From an uncultured Pseudomonadota bacterium (GTDB lineage Bacteria; Myxococcota_A; UBA796; SXON01): DNA of 45,721 bases. Location: NCBI GenBank assembly GCA_903959175.1, contig CAJBVW010000101.1:1-45721 (forward strand), read 5' to 3'. The first letter of the stretch is position 1. Each line of letters opens with the position of its first letter. The notes under the pieces were generated by a model. The model did no database searches. It saw only the letters and a program-made list of their open reading frames with translations, and was not told the origin of the DNA. This document shows, one piece after another, positions 15,743 through 23,940 of the stretch. The position numbers were made by a program, and so were the translations under genes.

Positions 15743-17493
15743 TCCTGCTGTTCTCCCAGGCCTTCGCCGGCACCCTCTCCGGCACCGTCGTCGACACCGA
15801 GGGGGCCCCCATCTCCGGCGTGGACGTCGTCGCGTACGACGCGCGGCTGAACTACGCCACCGCCGAGACCACCTCCGACGGCGGCTTCCGCATCGGCGCG
15901 CTCCCCGCCGGCACCTACCGCCTCCGCGCGATGCCGTCGGACTCGGACCCGCGGGTCGACCGCTTCCTCCCCGACACCTGGGACTACTGCGCCGGGGAGG
16001 TCGTCGGCGTGACCGAGGCCGGCGCCGTGGACACCCTCGACTTCGCGCTCCCGACCGGCGGCTCGCTCACCGGGCGCATCGTGTCGACCAGCGGCGCCCC
16101 CGTCGTCGGCGCGCAGGTGCTGGGGCTCGGTCAGTCCGAGCGCATCTCGCTCGTGAGCCGTCTCACCACCACCGACATCGACGGCGGCTACACGATCGTG
16201 GGCCTCGACAGCGAACCGGGCGCGTCCGAGCCCTACGCCGTGTACGTCGCGGCCTCGGGCTTCCCGCGCCAGTACCTCGCGCCCAGCTACGACGAGGAGA
16301 CCTCCGCCCTCTTCGACGTGACCCTCGGCGAGCCCGCCGACGCCGGCGAGCAGGCCCTCCTGGACGGCATCACCGTCACCGGGACCGTCACCGGGCCGGA
16401 CGGTCCCGTCGCGTCCGGCACGGTGTACGTCTACAGCCCCTCGCAGGTGCTCTCGGTCGCGATCGCGTCCGACGGCACCTACGTCGCCGACGGCCTCCCG
16501 CCGGGCGACGTGACCGCGTGGGCCTCCTCGGGCGGCCTCGCGACGACCTACTACCCGGACGGCGATCGGCCCGGCGAGCGCGTGTCCTTCCCCGACGAGG
16601 GGCAGCTCGGCGAGGGCGTCGACCTCTCCCTCCCCACCGAGAGCTCGCTCACCGTCACCCTCGCCGCCGAGGGCGACCTCTCCGACGTGTCCGTGCTCCT
16701 CTACAACGACACCTACACCGTCGGCCGCGGCGGGGGCCTCGAGGACGACGGCACGCTCACCATCGCCGGGCTCCACCCGGGCGCGTACTTCCTCTTCGTG
16801 TACGGCGCCGACGTCGGCCTCACGGACGACTTCGTGCGGGACGCCGCCGGCGCCCAGCTCACCTTCGAGGTGGACGGCGCCACCGCCGCCACCGTGTCGT
16901 TGCCCGCAGGGGCCTCGTTCTCGGGCACGGTGCGGGGAGACGGCGGCGAGCCGGTCTACGGGGCGTACATCTACGCGACGACGGCAGACGGGGAGTCCAC
17001 CGAGGTGGGCGTCACCGACCGCGACGGGGCCTACACGATCCCCGGCCTCCCGGGCGCAGACTACGTGCTACGCGCCGCGTACGCCGCGTATTGCCCGAGC
17101 GACGCGAGCTGGACGAAGGTGTGGTGGCCCGACGGGCGCTCCGAGGAGGACGCCACGGTCACGACGATTACTGCGGGGGAGGCCCGCACCGGCGTCGACT
17201 TCGTGCTCTTCGGAGACGACGATCAGGACCTGATGGGGGACGACTGGGAGGCCGAGAACGGCCTCGACCCCGAGCGCGACGACGCCGCCGAGGATCCCGA
17301 CGGGGACGGCGCCGCCAACGCCGACGAGTGGCTGGCGGGGACCGACCCGACGAGTCAGTCCGAGGAGCTGGAGGGCTGCTCGAGGGGCTGCGGATCGGGG
17401 GGGGCGGCGCTCGGGATGCTCATCCCGCTGGCGGTCCTGCGCAGGAGGACCGCGTGGACGGGCGCGCCGCGCTCGCGCGCCTTGCGCTGGTAG
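15739..17493 (+). CDS. Secreted carboxypeptidase-regulatory-like repeat protein with MYXO-CTERM-like tail
   Basis: A 584-residue exported protein. Several beta-sandwich units of the carboxypeptidase-regulatory (CarboxypepD_reg) type are readable: GTLSGTVVDTEGAPISGVDV with DGGFRIGALPAGTYRL (near 10-65), a second SLTGRIVSTSGAPVVGA unit (near 110), a third TGTVTGPDGPVASG (near 215), and a last FSGTVRGDGGEPVYGA (near 393). A calcium-type Asp-rich segment (DDDQDLMGDDWEAENG, then DPDGDGAANADEW) spans about 493-530. The end, GCSRGCGSGG plus a hydrophobic stretch plus RRR, fits MYXO-CTERM sorting signals. The signal peptide MILLFSQAFA is extremely short. The final 13 residues run on after RRR because the reading frame enters the convergent trmB. 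Confidence 0.85.
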   Translation: MILLFSQAFAGTLSGTVVDTEGAPISGVDVVAYDARLNYATAETTSDGGFRIGALPAGTYRLRAMPSDSDPRVDRFLPDTWDYCAGEVVGVTEAGAVDTLDFALPTGGSLTGRIVSTSGAPVVGAQVLGLGQSERISLVSRLTTTDIDGGYTIVGLDSEPGASEPYAVYVAASGFPRQYLAPSYDEETSALFDVTLGEPADAGEQALLDGITVTGTVTGPDGPVASGTVYVYSPSQVLSVAIASDGTYVADGLPPGDVTAWASSGGLATTYYPDGDRPGERVSFPDEGQLGEGVDLSLPTESSLTVTLAAEGDLSDVSVLLYNDTYTVGRGGGLEDDGTLTIAGLHPGAYFLFVYGADVGLTDDFVRDAAGAQLTFEVDGATAATVSLPAGASFSGTVRGDGGEPVYGAYIYATTADGESTEVGVTDRDGAYTIPGLPGADYVLRAAYAAYCPSDASWTKVWWPDGRSEEDATVTTITAGEARTGVDFVLFGDDDQDLMGDDWEAENGLDPERDDAAEDPDGDGAANADEWLAGTDPTSQSEELEGCSRGCGSGGAALGMLIPLAVLRRRTAWTGAPRSRALRW

Positions 17494-18128
17494 TTCGTCA
17501 CGACGTCGTCGTCCCAGAGGACGCCCTGGGCGTCCACGTCGGTGCGCGTGCCGACGAGCTCCCAGGGGAGCCCCTCGCACGCCTTCACGAGCGCCTTGAT
17601 GTGGGGCCCGAAGTCGGTCTTGAGGCGCAGCTCGGCGCCCGGCGCGGCGAGGCGCGTGCAGAGCTCGGCGAATTCGCGGTCGATCAGCCGGTGGTGGCGC
17701 TTGGACTCGCGCTCCCAGGGGTCCGGGTGGTTGACGTGGATGCCGGCGAGCGAGTGGGGGAGGAAGAGCTTGTCGAGGGCGCGGGCGTCGAAGCGCACGA
17801 TGCGCGCGTTCGTCTGGCCGGCCATGCGGAGCTTTTTGGCGACGAGCACCACGCGCTTGAAGCGCAGCTCGACGCCGACCCAGTTGCACTCGGGGTGTTT
17901 CTCCGCCATTCCGGAGAGATAGAACCCATTCCCTGATCCGACTTCGAGGTGTAGCGGGGCCTCGCGGCCGAACAGCTCGTGCCAGCGCCCGAGGAAGGCG
18001 GGGGCCTCCGAGCCGGGCACGATCTCCTCGCCGAACTCGCGGTGCGCGAGGACGTAGGGGTTGATGCCGGGGCGCGCGACCTCGTCGGGCATCACGTCCA
18101 CGAACCGCTTGTGGTTGCCTGGCCTCAC
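17355..18128 (-). CDS. trmB: tRNA (guanine-46-N7)-methyltransferase TrmB
   Basis: A 257-residue SAM-dependent methyltransferase that makes m7G46 in tRNA. Motif I is LEVGSGNGFYL and a VGVELRFKRV acidic SAM-ribose motif follows. The TrmB hallmark usually NFPDPWPKKRH reads HVNHPDPWERESKRHHR, and the family-typical C-terminal YQRKARERGAPVHAVLLRR is present. About 26 Pro/Ser-rich residues extend beyond the usual end, produced by the 139-bp tail-to-tail overlap with the MYXO-CTERM protein gene. GTG 18128 overlaps the moaE stop as GTGA, supporting this start; a downstream ATG (residue 13) is possible. Confidence 0.93.
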   Translation of the reverse strand: MRPGNHKRFVDVMPDEVARPGINPYVLAHREFGEEIVPGSEAPAFLGRWHELFGREAPLHLEVGSGNGFYLSGMAEKHPECNWVGVELRFKRVVLVAKKLRMAGQTNARIVRFDARALDKLFLPHSLAGIHVNHPDPWERESKRHHRLIDREFAELCTRLAAPGAELRLKTDFGPHIKALVKACEGLPWELVGTRTDVDAQGVLWDDDVVTNYQRKARERGAPVHAVLLRRTASGMSIPSAAPPDPQPLEQPSSSSD

Positions 18129-18550
18129 GTCGCGCTCCCTCCGGCGGGGCGGTTCGCGACCCACGCGGCGCCGTCCGCGTAGATCTCCTTCTTCCAGATC
18201 GGGACCTTGAGCTTCAACGTGTCGATCGCGAAGCGGGAGGCGGCGTAGGCCTCGTCCCGGTGCGGCGCGCCGACGGTCACGACCACGCTCGCTTCGCCCA
18301 CGGCGACCTCGCCGGTGCGGTGCGCGATGGCGACCTTCACGGCGGGCCAGCGCGCGACGGTGTCGGCCGCGACCTGCCGCAGCTCGCGGAGGGCGACCTC
18401 GTCCCAGGCCTCGTAGAAGAGGGCCCGGAGGGGAGGGGAGCCGTCGTCCCGGGCCACCCCGGCGAAGGTGAGGAGCGCGCCGTGGGCGGGGTCGCGCACC
18501 GCGTCCTCGAGCGCCCGCACGTCGAGCGTCGCGTCGGTGAGCAGGACCAT
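18125..18550 (-). CDS. moaE: Molybdopterin synthase catalytic subunit MoaE
   Basis: A 141-residue MoaE, the large subunit of molybdopterin synthase, which transfers sulfur from the MoaD C-terminus to precursor Z (cPMP). Diagnostic residues are the HRTGEVAVGEASVVVTVGAPHRDEAY core (residues about 77-102) and the catalytic-lysine motif KVPIWKKEIYADG near 114-126. ATG 18550 overlaps the moaD stop by one base (TGATG), so the two subunits are translationally coupled for stoichiometric synthesis. trmB follows by GTGA overlap. No other molybdenum cofactor genes are in the window. Confidence 0.96.
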   Translation of the reverse strand: MVLLTDATLDVRALEDAVRDPAHGALLTFAGVARDDGSPPLRALFYEAWDEVALRELRQVAADTVARWPAVKVAIAHRTGEVAVGEASVVVTVGAPHRDEAYAASRFAIDTLKLKVPIWKKEIYADGAAWVANRPAGGSAT

Positions 18551-18777
18551 CAGCCACCTCCGAGGGGGGGGAGGAAGGCGAGCTCGTCGCCCTCGTGGAG
18601 GACGGTGTCGCCGGGCACCGTCGCCTGCTGGACCGCGTAGGCCACGGTCAGCGCGAGGCCGGGGAAGAGCAGGGTGAAAGCCTCTTTCGCGGTGGTGCCC
18701 GGGGGGAGGTCCACCCCCTCGGAGGCGCAGCCGCGCAGCTCCCGGAGCGTGGCGAAGTACCGCGTCGTGATTCGCAT
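18550..18777 (-). CDS. moaD: Molybdopterin synthase sulfur carrier subunit MoaD
   Basis: A 75-residue ubiquitin-fold sulfur carrier beginning MRITTRYFATLRELRG and ending in the required Gly-Gly (PPLGGG), which is adenylated and thiocarboxylated. DELAFLPPLGGG is the classic MoaD terminus. It is the first gene of a moaD-moaE-trmB operon. ATG 18777 is chosen over longer in-frame starts because it matches the family start and a TTAGATG -10-like element lies 8 nt upstream, suggesting a leaderless transcript. Confidence 0.95.
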   Translation of the reverse strand: MRITTRYFATLRELRGCASEGVDLPPGTTAKEAFTLLFPGLALTVAYAVQQATVPGDTVLHEGDELAFLPPLGGG

Positions 18778-18785
18778 CGGGCCGC

Positions 18786-18791
18786 CATCTA
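18786..18791 (-). promoter_or_regulatory. Candidate -10 box TAGATG upstream of moaD
   Basis: On the minus strand GTTAGATG ends 8 nt before ATG 18777; no Shine-Dalgarno lies between. It sits in a 63-bp divergent region shared with the lipoprotein gene at 18841. Confidence 0.4.
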
Positions 18792-18828
18792 ACGCCGCCG
18801 GGGGGCGCGCCGGCAGCGGGGCGCGCGA

Positions 18829-18834
18829 TATCAT
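18829..18834 (+). promoter_or_regulatory. Candidate -10 box TATCAT, leaderless start for lipoprotein gene
   Basis: TATCAT ends 6 nt before GTG 18841, so the transcript would begin at the start codon. Four of six bases including the key TA..T positions match the sigma-70 consensus; no -35 is evident. Confidence 0.5.
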
Positions 18835-18840
18835 GCGGTC

Positions 18841-19383
18841 GTGCCCCTCCTGACGCTCCTGCTCGCCTGTGGAGACCCCGACCCCGTGCTCAGCGCGGTG
18901 CCGAAGCCCGTGACCGCGGAGGAGGTCGGCGAGCGTCGCGCCGCCGCCGAGCTGAAGGTCACCCCCGCGAACATCGACGCCACCTACGTCAAGCCCGCCG
19001 GCGTCTACGTCGACGCCCGGCACTTCGGCGGGCGGAACTACCGCACCGCGCGGGCGGAGGTCGAGCAGCAGCTCGGCGCAGTGCTGGAGGAGCGCGATCT
19101 CGGCGGCGCCACGCGCGAGGTCCTCTTCGAGCGAGGCACGCTCCGGCTCTCCGGCGACACGATCCAGATGATCGAGGTCCTCCTCCCGGAGCCCGCGCGC
19201 CGCACGGAGGCGCTCGCCCAGCTCGGCTTCCCGCCGGCAACCGACGAATACCAGTCGCTCTCCCTTGAATTCCGCCTGCTGAACGCCTGGGGCTTCCGAC
19301 GGATCCGCCTGTTCCGCGCCTCCCGGGGCGCCGAGGAGATCATGCGGGTGCAGGCGTGGCGCTTCTCGGACGGCGAAGGGTAG
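18841..19383 (+). CDS. Small lipoprotein, unknown function
   Basis: A 180-residue protein whose start MPLLTLLLAC carries a lipobox (L-L-A-C10) after only nine residues and with no positive charge. The mature part has no recognised domain. It includes a YVDARHFGGRNY segment near 58-69, an Arg/Glu-rich middle and a hydrophobic LEFRLLNAWGFRRIRLF stretch near 143-159. It is probably periplasmic and lipid anchored. The GTG start is constrained by the -10-like TATCAT 6 nt upstream, and I see no earlier in-frame start. It diverges from moaD. Confidence 0.7.
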   Translation: MPLLTLLLACGDPDPVLSAVPKPVTAEEVGERRAAAELKVTPANIDATYVKPAGVYVDARHFGGRNYRTARAEVEQQLGAVLEERDLGGATREVLFERGTLRLSGDTIQMIEVLLPEPARRTEALAQLGFPPATDEYQSLSLEFRLLNAWGFRRIRLFRASRGAEEIMRVQAWRFSDGEG

Positions 19384-19455
19384 GGGAATCCTCGTTCGCC
19401 CCCTTGACTTCGCGCCTCGTCGGGGAGAGTATCGGGCCGATCGGACGGGTCAGTC

Positions 19456-20394
19456 ATGTCGTGGCTCTACACAGCGATGATGCTGCATGGGTGCGTTGAC
19501 TACGTCATTCAGGATCCCGACGTCGACGCCGTCCCGGACGTCCTGGTGGAAGAGCGCTTCGTGCAGGCGCCCTTCCCCGACGTGGACGTGCTCTTCGTGG
19601 TCGACAGCACGGGCAGCATGGCGGACGAGCAGACGACCCTCGCCGACGCCGCCGCGGCCTTCGTCGGTGCCCTCGCCTCGCTCGACCTCTCCTACCAGAT
19701 CGGCGTCGTCACGACGGACCCGCTGGACGAGGGCGTTCTGCTCGGCCGCCCCTGGATCCTCACCGCCGCCGACGAGCCCGACGCCACCCTCGCGGCCACT
19801 CTCCAGGTCGGCACCTCCAGCCTGCCGCCGGCGGCCGGTCTCTACACAGCCACGCTCGCCCTCCGCGACGCGGGCGGCTTCAACCGGGGCTTCCGCCGCG
19901 CGGGCGCCGGCCTGCACGTCATCTTCTTCTCCGACGGGGACGACCAGAGCGACACCTGGCTCGGGGACGATCCGGTCAGCGCCTTCGCGGACGTGCTCGC
20001 GGCCGAGGAAGCCGCGACCGGCCGGGTCGCGCGCGCCTCCGCCATCGTGGGGGACGTTCCCGACGGCTGCCGCTCCGACGCCGGGAGCGCAATCGCGGGC
20101 GAGCGCTACGCCGCGCTGGCCGACGCCACGGGCGGCCGCGTCGAGAGCATCTGCAACGCCGATCTCTCCGCCGTCGCCGAGGCCCTCGGGGGCGTCGCGG
20201 TGGAGTGGCCCACGCGCTTCGCGCTCCAGGCCCGCCCGCTGGACGGCTCCGTCCTCGTCGAGCTGGACGGGGAGCGCCTCGTGGACGGATGGTCGGTCGA
20301 CGCCGACGGCCCCGCGCTCGTCTTCGACGTGGCGCCCGCGGCGGACGCCGTGATCCAGGTCAGCTACACGCTCGACGCGGGGGCGGCGCGATGA
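19456..20394 (+). CDS. VWA-domain lipoprotein
   Basis: A 312-residue protein with a von Willebrand factor A domain over roughly residues 43-230. The MIDAS is complete, VVDSTGSM with Asp50, and a FFSDGDDQSD loop near 155-164 supplies the later acidic ligand. The N-terminus MSWLYTAMMLHGC contains a lipobox-like LHGC at 10-13, suggesting surface or periplasmic lipid anchoring, again without positive charge. TTGACT at 19404 and TATCGG at 19430 form a weak promoter with a long 20-nt spacer. The stop overlaps the next gene's ATG as ATGA. VWA lipoproteins of this type usually mediate metal-dependent protein contacts. Confidence 0.8.
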   Translation: MSWLYTAMMLHGCVDYVIQDPDVDAVPDVLVEERFVQAPFPDVDVLFVVDSTGSMADEQTTLADAAAAFVGALASLDLSYQIGVVTTDPLDEGVLLGRPWILTAADEPDATLAATLQVGTSSLPPAAGLYTATLALRDAGGFNRGFRRAGAGLHVIFFSDGDDQSDTWLGDDPVSAFADVLAAEEAATGRVARASAIVGDVPDGCRSDAGSAIAGERYAALADATGGRVESICNADLSAVAEALGGVAVEWPTRFALQARPLDGSVLVELDGERLVDGWSVDADGPALVFDVAPAADAVIQVSYTLDAGAAR

Positions 20395-22142
20395 TCGCCC
20401 TCCTCCTCGCCTCCGGCCTCGCCGCGGCCACCCCGCTCGTGCGGTACGACCTCGAGTCGAACGACGGCGACTTCGTCGCTACCGGCGATGTGCTCCAATG
20501 GTCCTGGGGCGCCGTCAGCAACGGCCCCGGCGCCGGGTTCGACGGCTCCCGCGCCTGGAGCACGGGGCGCACCCGCGACTACCTGAACGACAGCCTCGAC
20601 TACCTCGAGATCCCCGTCCCCGACCTCTCCATGGCCGACCGCCCGACGCTCTCCTTCAAGCACTACTACGACATTGCCCCCGGCGACCTCGCATGGATCG
20701 AGGTCGATCCCGGCAACGGCTTCAGCCAGGTCACGCCGCTCTACGGCTACCCGACCCCCGCCGGCTTCGTGGGCGCGTCCTCCGGCTGGCGCACCGTCGT
20801 GGTGGACCTCACCGGGTACGGCGCCCACCCCCGCGTACGGCTGGTGTTCCAGGCGGATCTCGCCACCGTGGCGGACGGCTGGACCGTCGATCAGGTCGTC
20901 TTTCACGACGGCGACATCGCCGCGCCGAAGCTCTCCGCGCTCACGGCCCTCCCCGACACCGAGGACCTCGACGGCGCCTACCTCGTCGAGGTCGACGCCG
21001 AGGACGACTCCATCGTCTCCGAGGTCACCCTGCGGTGGAGCGCGGCCGGCGTCGAGGGCTCGGACGACATGGCGCCCGTCGGCGGCGGGACCTGGCGCGG
21101 CGAGATCCCCGTGCAGGCGCCCGGCACCGACGTGACCTACTGGGTCGAGGGCTCCGACGGCATGAACGAGAGCCGTGAGCCGCTCGTCTCCGAGCTCGGG
21201 TTCCGCGTGTATCTGCCCGCGCCGACGGACCTCGCCGCGCCCTCCGGCCGCCTCGTGGGAGACACCGTGGCGCTCACCTGGACCGCGCCCGTCTCGACCC
21301 ACGCGGTGCTCGGGTACGAGGTCCTCCGTGGCGGTCTCGCCGTCGCCGAGACCACGAGCACCGAGGCCGACGCCCCCATCCTCGGCGGCGTGGAGACCTT
21401 CAGCGTGCGCGCGGTCTACGAGGCCGGCGCGGGGGACACCTCGGCGCCGCTCGTCGTCGACGGCGTGGTGCCCTCGCTCACCGGCGTCACGCCCGACAGC
21501 GGCTGGCCCGGCGAGACCATCCGCGTCCGCGTCACCGGCGCCTACCTGCTGCTCGTCGAGGGCGATGTAGACGCCGACCTCGGCGCCGGCGTCTACGTGG
21601 CGTCGATCGACGTGCGGGACGTCGACACCGCCTACCTCGAGCTCGCCGTGGCGCACGGCGCGTCACCCGGACCGCGCGCCCTCACGCTGCGCTCCGGCGA
21701 CGCCACGGTCACCCTCGCGGACGCCTTCTCCGTCCTCCCCGACGTCGAGCGCCCGCGCCTCACCGACGTCGCGCCCGCCGACCTCGAGCAGGGCGACACC
21801 GGCGAGATGACCGTCGTGTACGTGGGCGAGCTCGCGGCCGCCCCCGTGGTGGATCTCGGGGCGGACATCGTGGTCGAGTCCGTCGACGTGGGGAGTGACA
21901 ACACGTTGCGGATCCGCTATGCCGTCGCGACAAACGCTGCGCTCGGCTCCCGCCGCGTCACCGTGGACGACGGCGTGCGCGTGCTCGAGGGCGTGTCGCT
22001 CGAGGTGGCGGACGCCCGGGCGTCGGCCTCGCGCGGGTGCGGCTCCCCCGTCGCGCCGACGCTCCCGCTCGCCGGGATCGCGCTGGCCGCCGCGGTCCGT
22101 CGGCGTCGCGCGTGGGTGGCCGCCGCGCCGCACCGGTCTTAG
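20391..22142 (+). CDS. Secreted multi-domain adhesin-like protein with MYXO-CTERM-like tail
   Basis: A 583-residue exported protein with signal peptide MIALLLASGLAAA. Residues about 15-165 resemble the jelly-roll domain of immune-inhibitor-A-type proteins (ALVRYDLES... LSFKHYYDIAPGDLAWIEVD... GWTVDQVVFHDG). A fibronectin-III-like module follows near 280-360 (APTDLAAPSGRLVGDTVALTWTAP) and two IPT/TIG-like modules near 362-550 (SLTGVTPDSGWPGETIRVRVTG; RLTDVAPADLEQGDTGEMTV). The end, SRGCGSP, a hydrophobic stretch and RRRR, fits a MYXO-CTERM signal. The M6 catalytic domain is absent. It is coupled by ATGA to the VWA lipoprotein, a possible surface partner. Confidence 0.82.
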   Translation: MIALLLASGLAAATPLVRYDLESNDGDFVATGDVLQWSWGAVSNGPGAGFDGSRAWSTGRTRDYLNDSLDYLEIPVPDLSMADRPTLSFKHYYDIAPGDLAWIEVDPGNGFSQVTPLYGYPTPAGFVGASSGWRTVVVDLTGYGAHPRVRLVFQADLATVADGWTVDQVVFHDGDIAAPKLSALTALPDTEDLDGAYLVEVDAEDDSIVSEVTLRWSAAGVEGSDDMAPVGGGTWRGEIPVQAPGTDVTYWVEGSDGMNESREPLVSELGFRVYLPAPTDLAAPSGRLVGDTVALTWTAPVSTHAVLGYEVLRGGLAVAETTSTEADAPILGGVETFSVRAVYEAGAGDTSAPLVVDGVVPSLTGVTPDSGWPGETIRVRVTGAYLLLVEGDVDADLGAGVYVASIDVRDVDTAYLELAVAHGASPGPRALTLRSGDATVTLADAFSVLPDVERPRLTDVAPADLEQGDTGEMTVVYVGELAAAPVVDLGADIVVESVDVGSDNTLRIRYAVATNAALGSRRVTVDDGVRVLEGVSLEVADARASASRGCGSPVAPTLPLAGIALAAAVRRRRAWVAAAPHRS

Positions 22143-22146
22143 ACCG
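22134..22146. repeat. Small palindrome at the end of the adhesin gene
   Basis: CGGTCTTAGACCG is a perfect inverted repeat (CGGTC, three-base loop, GACCG) spanning the TAG stop. No T tract follows, so it is at best a weak or Rho-assisted terminator, or an operator for the following FKBP gene. Confidence 0.3.
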
Positions 22147-22218
22147 AGGGCCTCGTCAGCTGCTCCCGATTTGCGGGGCCCGACTGCCGGGGCTCCTCGA
22201 AACAACCCGGAAGCCGCC

Positions 22219-22707
22219 ATGTCCGAGTCCCTGACCGTCGCCACCGACACCGCCGTCTCCCTCCAGTACACGCTCACGAAGTCCGACGGCTCCGTGGTCG
22301 AGAGCGGAGAGATCAACTACATCCACGGCTACGGCAACATCATCCCGGGCCTCGAGTCGGGCCTCGAGGGCGCGGCGGTCGGCGCCAACCTCCAGGTCGA
22401 GGTGCCGCCCGAGCTCGGCTACGGCGAGAGCATGGACGTCGAGCCCCAGCGCGTCCCGCGCACGGCGTTCCCGCCGGACATGGAGATCGAGAACGAGACG
22501 CAGTTCCACGCGCGTGGGCCGCAGGGTGAGGCCCTCCCGGTGTGGGTCGTCGGCCTCGAGGAGGACATCGTCCTCATCTCGCCGAACCACCCGCTCGCCG
22601 GGCAGACGCTCCACTTCGACGTGACCATCCTCGGGGTGCGCGCGGCCACGGCGGACGAGATCCAGCACGGCCACACCCACGGCCACGACGGGCACGGCCA
22701 CCACTAG
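22219..22707 (+). CDS. SlyD-like FKBP peptidyl-prolyl isomerase with His-rich tail
   Basis: A 162-residue SlyD-type FKBP: a split FKBP domain (VSLQYTLTKSDGSVVES at 13-29; IIPGLESGLEGAAVGANLQVEVPPELGYGE near 40-69), an insert-in-flap domain around 75-125, and the domain-closing NHPLAGQTLHFDVTILGVR. The tail HGHTHGHDGHGHH is a probable metal-binding extension, as in SlyD, which folds proteins and handles nickel. There is no signal peptide. ATG 22219 starts the family-typical MSESLTVATDTAVSL; longer in-frame starts belong to the end of the previous gene. It converges with a DJ-1 gene, leaving a 12-bp gap. Confidence 0.93.
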   Translation: MSESLTVATDTAVSLQYTLTKSDGSVVESGEINYIHGYGNIIPGLESGLEGAAVGANLQVEVPPELGYGESMDVEPQRVPRTAFPPDMEIENETQFHARGPQGEALPVWVVGLEEDIVLISPNHPLAGQTLHFDVTILGVRAATADEIQHGHTHGHDGHGHH

Positions 22708-22719
22708 GCGGTCGCCCGG

Positions 22720-23241
22720 TCAGCTCGTCGAACGCGCGGAGAGCACCTCCACCATCGCGAGCCCGAACGCCGGGAGATCGCGCGACAGGCGGGACGACAC
22801 GAGGTTCCGGTCGATGACGACCGGGGCCTGGCTCCAGATCGCGCCCGCGTTCACGAGGTCATCCCGGATGCCCACGGTCGAGGTCATCCGTCGGCCGCGC
22901 ACGATGCCGGCGGAGATGAGCACCCATCCGCCGTGGCAGATGCACGCCACCATCTTGCCCTGACGGTCGAGCTCACGGAGGTGCTCCAACACCTCGGGGT
23001 CCCGACGCAGGCGATCCGGCGCCCAGCCGCCCGGGACGACGGTGCCGACCACGTCCTCGAGGGGGAAGTCGGCGATGGTGCCGTCGGGGGTGCACGAGAG
23101 GCCCGCCCGCCCGCGGTACTCGTCGTCGCCGAGGCCCACGAAGCGCACGGCGTAGCCGGCCTCCTCGAGGCGCAAGCGCGGGTACCACACCTCCAGGTCG
23201 TCGAACTCCGGGGCGACGAGGACGAGCACCAGTTCGGCCAT
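22720..23241 (-). CDS. DJ-1/PfpI family protein
   Basis: A 173-residue single-domain DJ-1/PfpI protein. The nucleophile elbow is ACICHGGW with Cys102 followed by His103, and the family-typical DVVGTVVPGGW precedes it. Members include glyoxalase III-type, deglycase-like and protease-like stress proteins; which of these applies cannot be told. A second family-typical segment TSTVGIRDDLVNAGA lies near 124-138. ATG 23241 is preferred to ATG 23253 because a GGAGGG Shine-Dalgarno sits just upstream. A perfect TTGACA occurs at 23279-23274 but lacks a properly spaced -10. Confidence 0.92.
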   Translation of the reverse strand: MAELVLVLVAPEFDDLEVWYPRLRLEEAGYAVRFVGLGDDEYRGRAGLSCTPDGTIADFPLEDVVGTVVPGGWAPDRLRRDPEVLEHLRELDRQGKMVACICHGGWVLISAGIVRGRRMTSTVGIRDDLVNAGAIWSQAPVVIDRNLVSSRLSRDLPAFGLAMVEVLSARSTS

Positions 23242-23361
23242 CCTGCCCTCCAAGGAAGGATCTATGTCTGTTTTGTCAACGGTCGAGGGGCGACGCGCCG
23301 TGCGCGCGTCTCCGGCGCCGGGGGAGGGCCGGCCGGGCTACGCTCTGGGGCGGAGGTAGGG

Positions 23362-23937
23362 ATGGGGCTGTTGGCGCTCTTCGGCTGCGTGGCGGGCTCG
23401 CTCACGGCGGAGGACGCCGCCCTGGCCTTCGAGGCCGTCACGACCGTGAACGCCGACACGTACGCCGACATCTACGCCTTCAGCGCGCCCGACGGGGACG
23501 CCACGGGCGCCGGCAAGGACCTGACCTGGAACACCGACGCGGGCGGCGGCGATGTCTCGGGCGCCGTCGAGGGGCCCGGGAGCTGGACGGGCACGGTCGA
23601 GGTCACGGGCACGTACACCGTCACGCTCGTCTCGGCCGACGTGTGGTCCGCGGTCTGGGCGTTGGAGGCCAGCTACGTGGACGTGCAGTACGGGGGCGTG
23701 GCCCTCGACGGCGACATCCGGTGGGGCCTCGCGGGGGACGCGACGCGGTCCACGTTCCTGCACACGTCCAGCGTAGACGGGGACATCGTCGTGAGCGGCG
23801 CCGCGTCCGGCGCGGCCCCGATCGTGTACACCACGACCGTCTCCCTCGCGGGCGGGCGCTACCAGGTGCAGACCGTCGGCACCGTGGGCGAGTTTGACGT
23901 GAGCAGCGCCTACGACGCCACCGCCTTCGGCCTCTGA
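23362..23937 (+). CDS. Small putative lipoprotein, unknown function
   Basis: A 191-residue protein with the very short lipobox start MGLLALFGC (Cys9) and a Thr/Val/Gly-rich, beta-strand-like body with no recognised domain. Strands such as GTVEVTGTYTVTLV and YVDVQYGGVALDGDIRWG suggest a small beta-barrel or beta-sandwich. A GGAGG Shine-Dalgarno (23352-23356) lies five bases before ATG 23362, and TACGCT (23339-23344) is a plausible -10. It converges on the MazG-type gene with only 3 bp between stops. Confidence 0.7.
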   Translation: MGLLALFGCVAGSLTAEDAALAFEAVTTVNADTYADIYAFSAPDGDATGAGKDLTWNTDAGGGDVSGAVEGPGSWTGTVEVTGTYTVTLVSADVWSAVWALEASYVDVQYGGVALDGDIRWGLAGDATRSTFLHTSSVDGDIVVSGAASGAAPIVYTTTVSLAGGRYQVQTVGTVGEFDVSSAYDATAFGL

Positions 23938-23940
23938 GCG

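Noticed and set aside
23274-23279. Perfect TTGACA upstream of the DJ-1 gene as a sigma-70 promoter
   Set aside because: The only -10-like sequence (TAGATC) is 9 nt away, too close for a sigma-70 promoter; the match may be chance.
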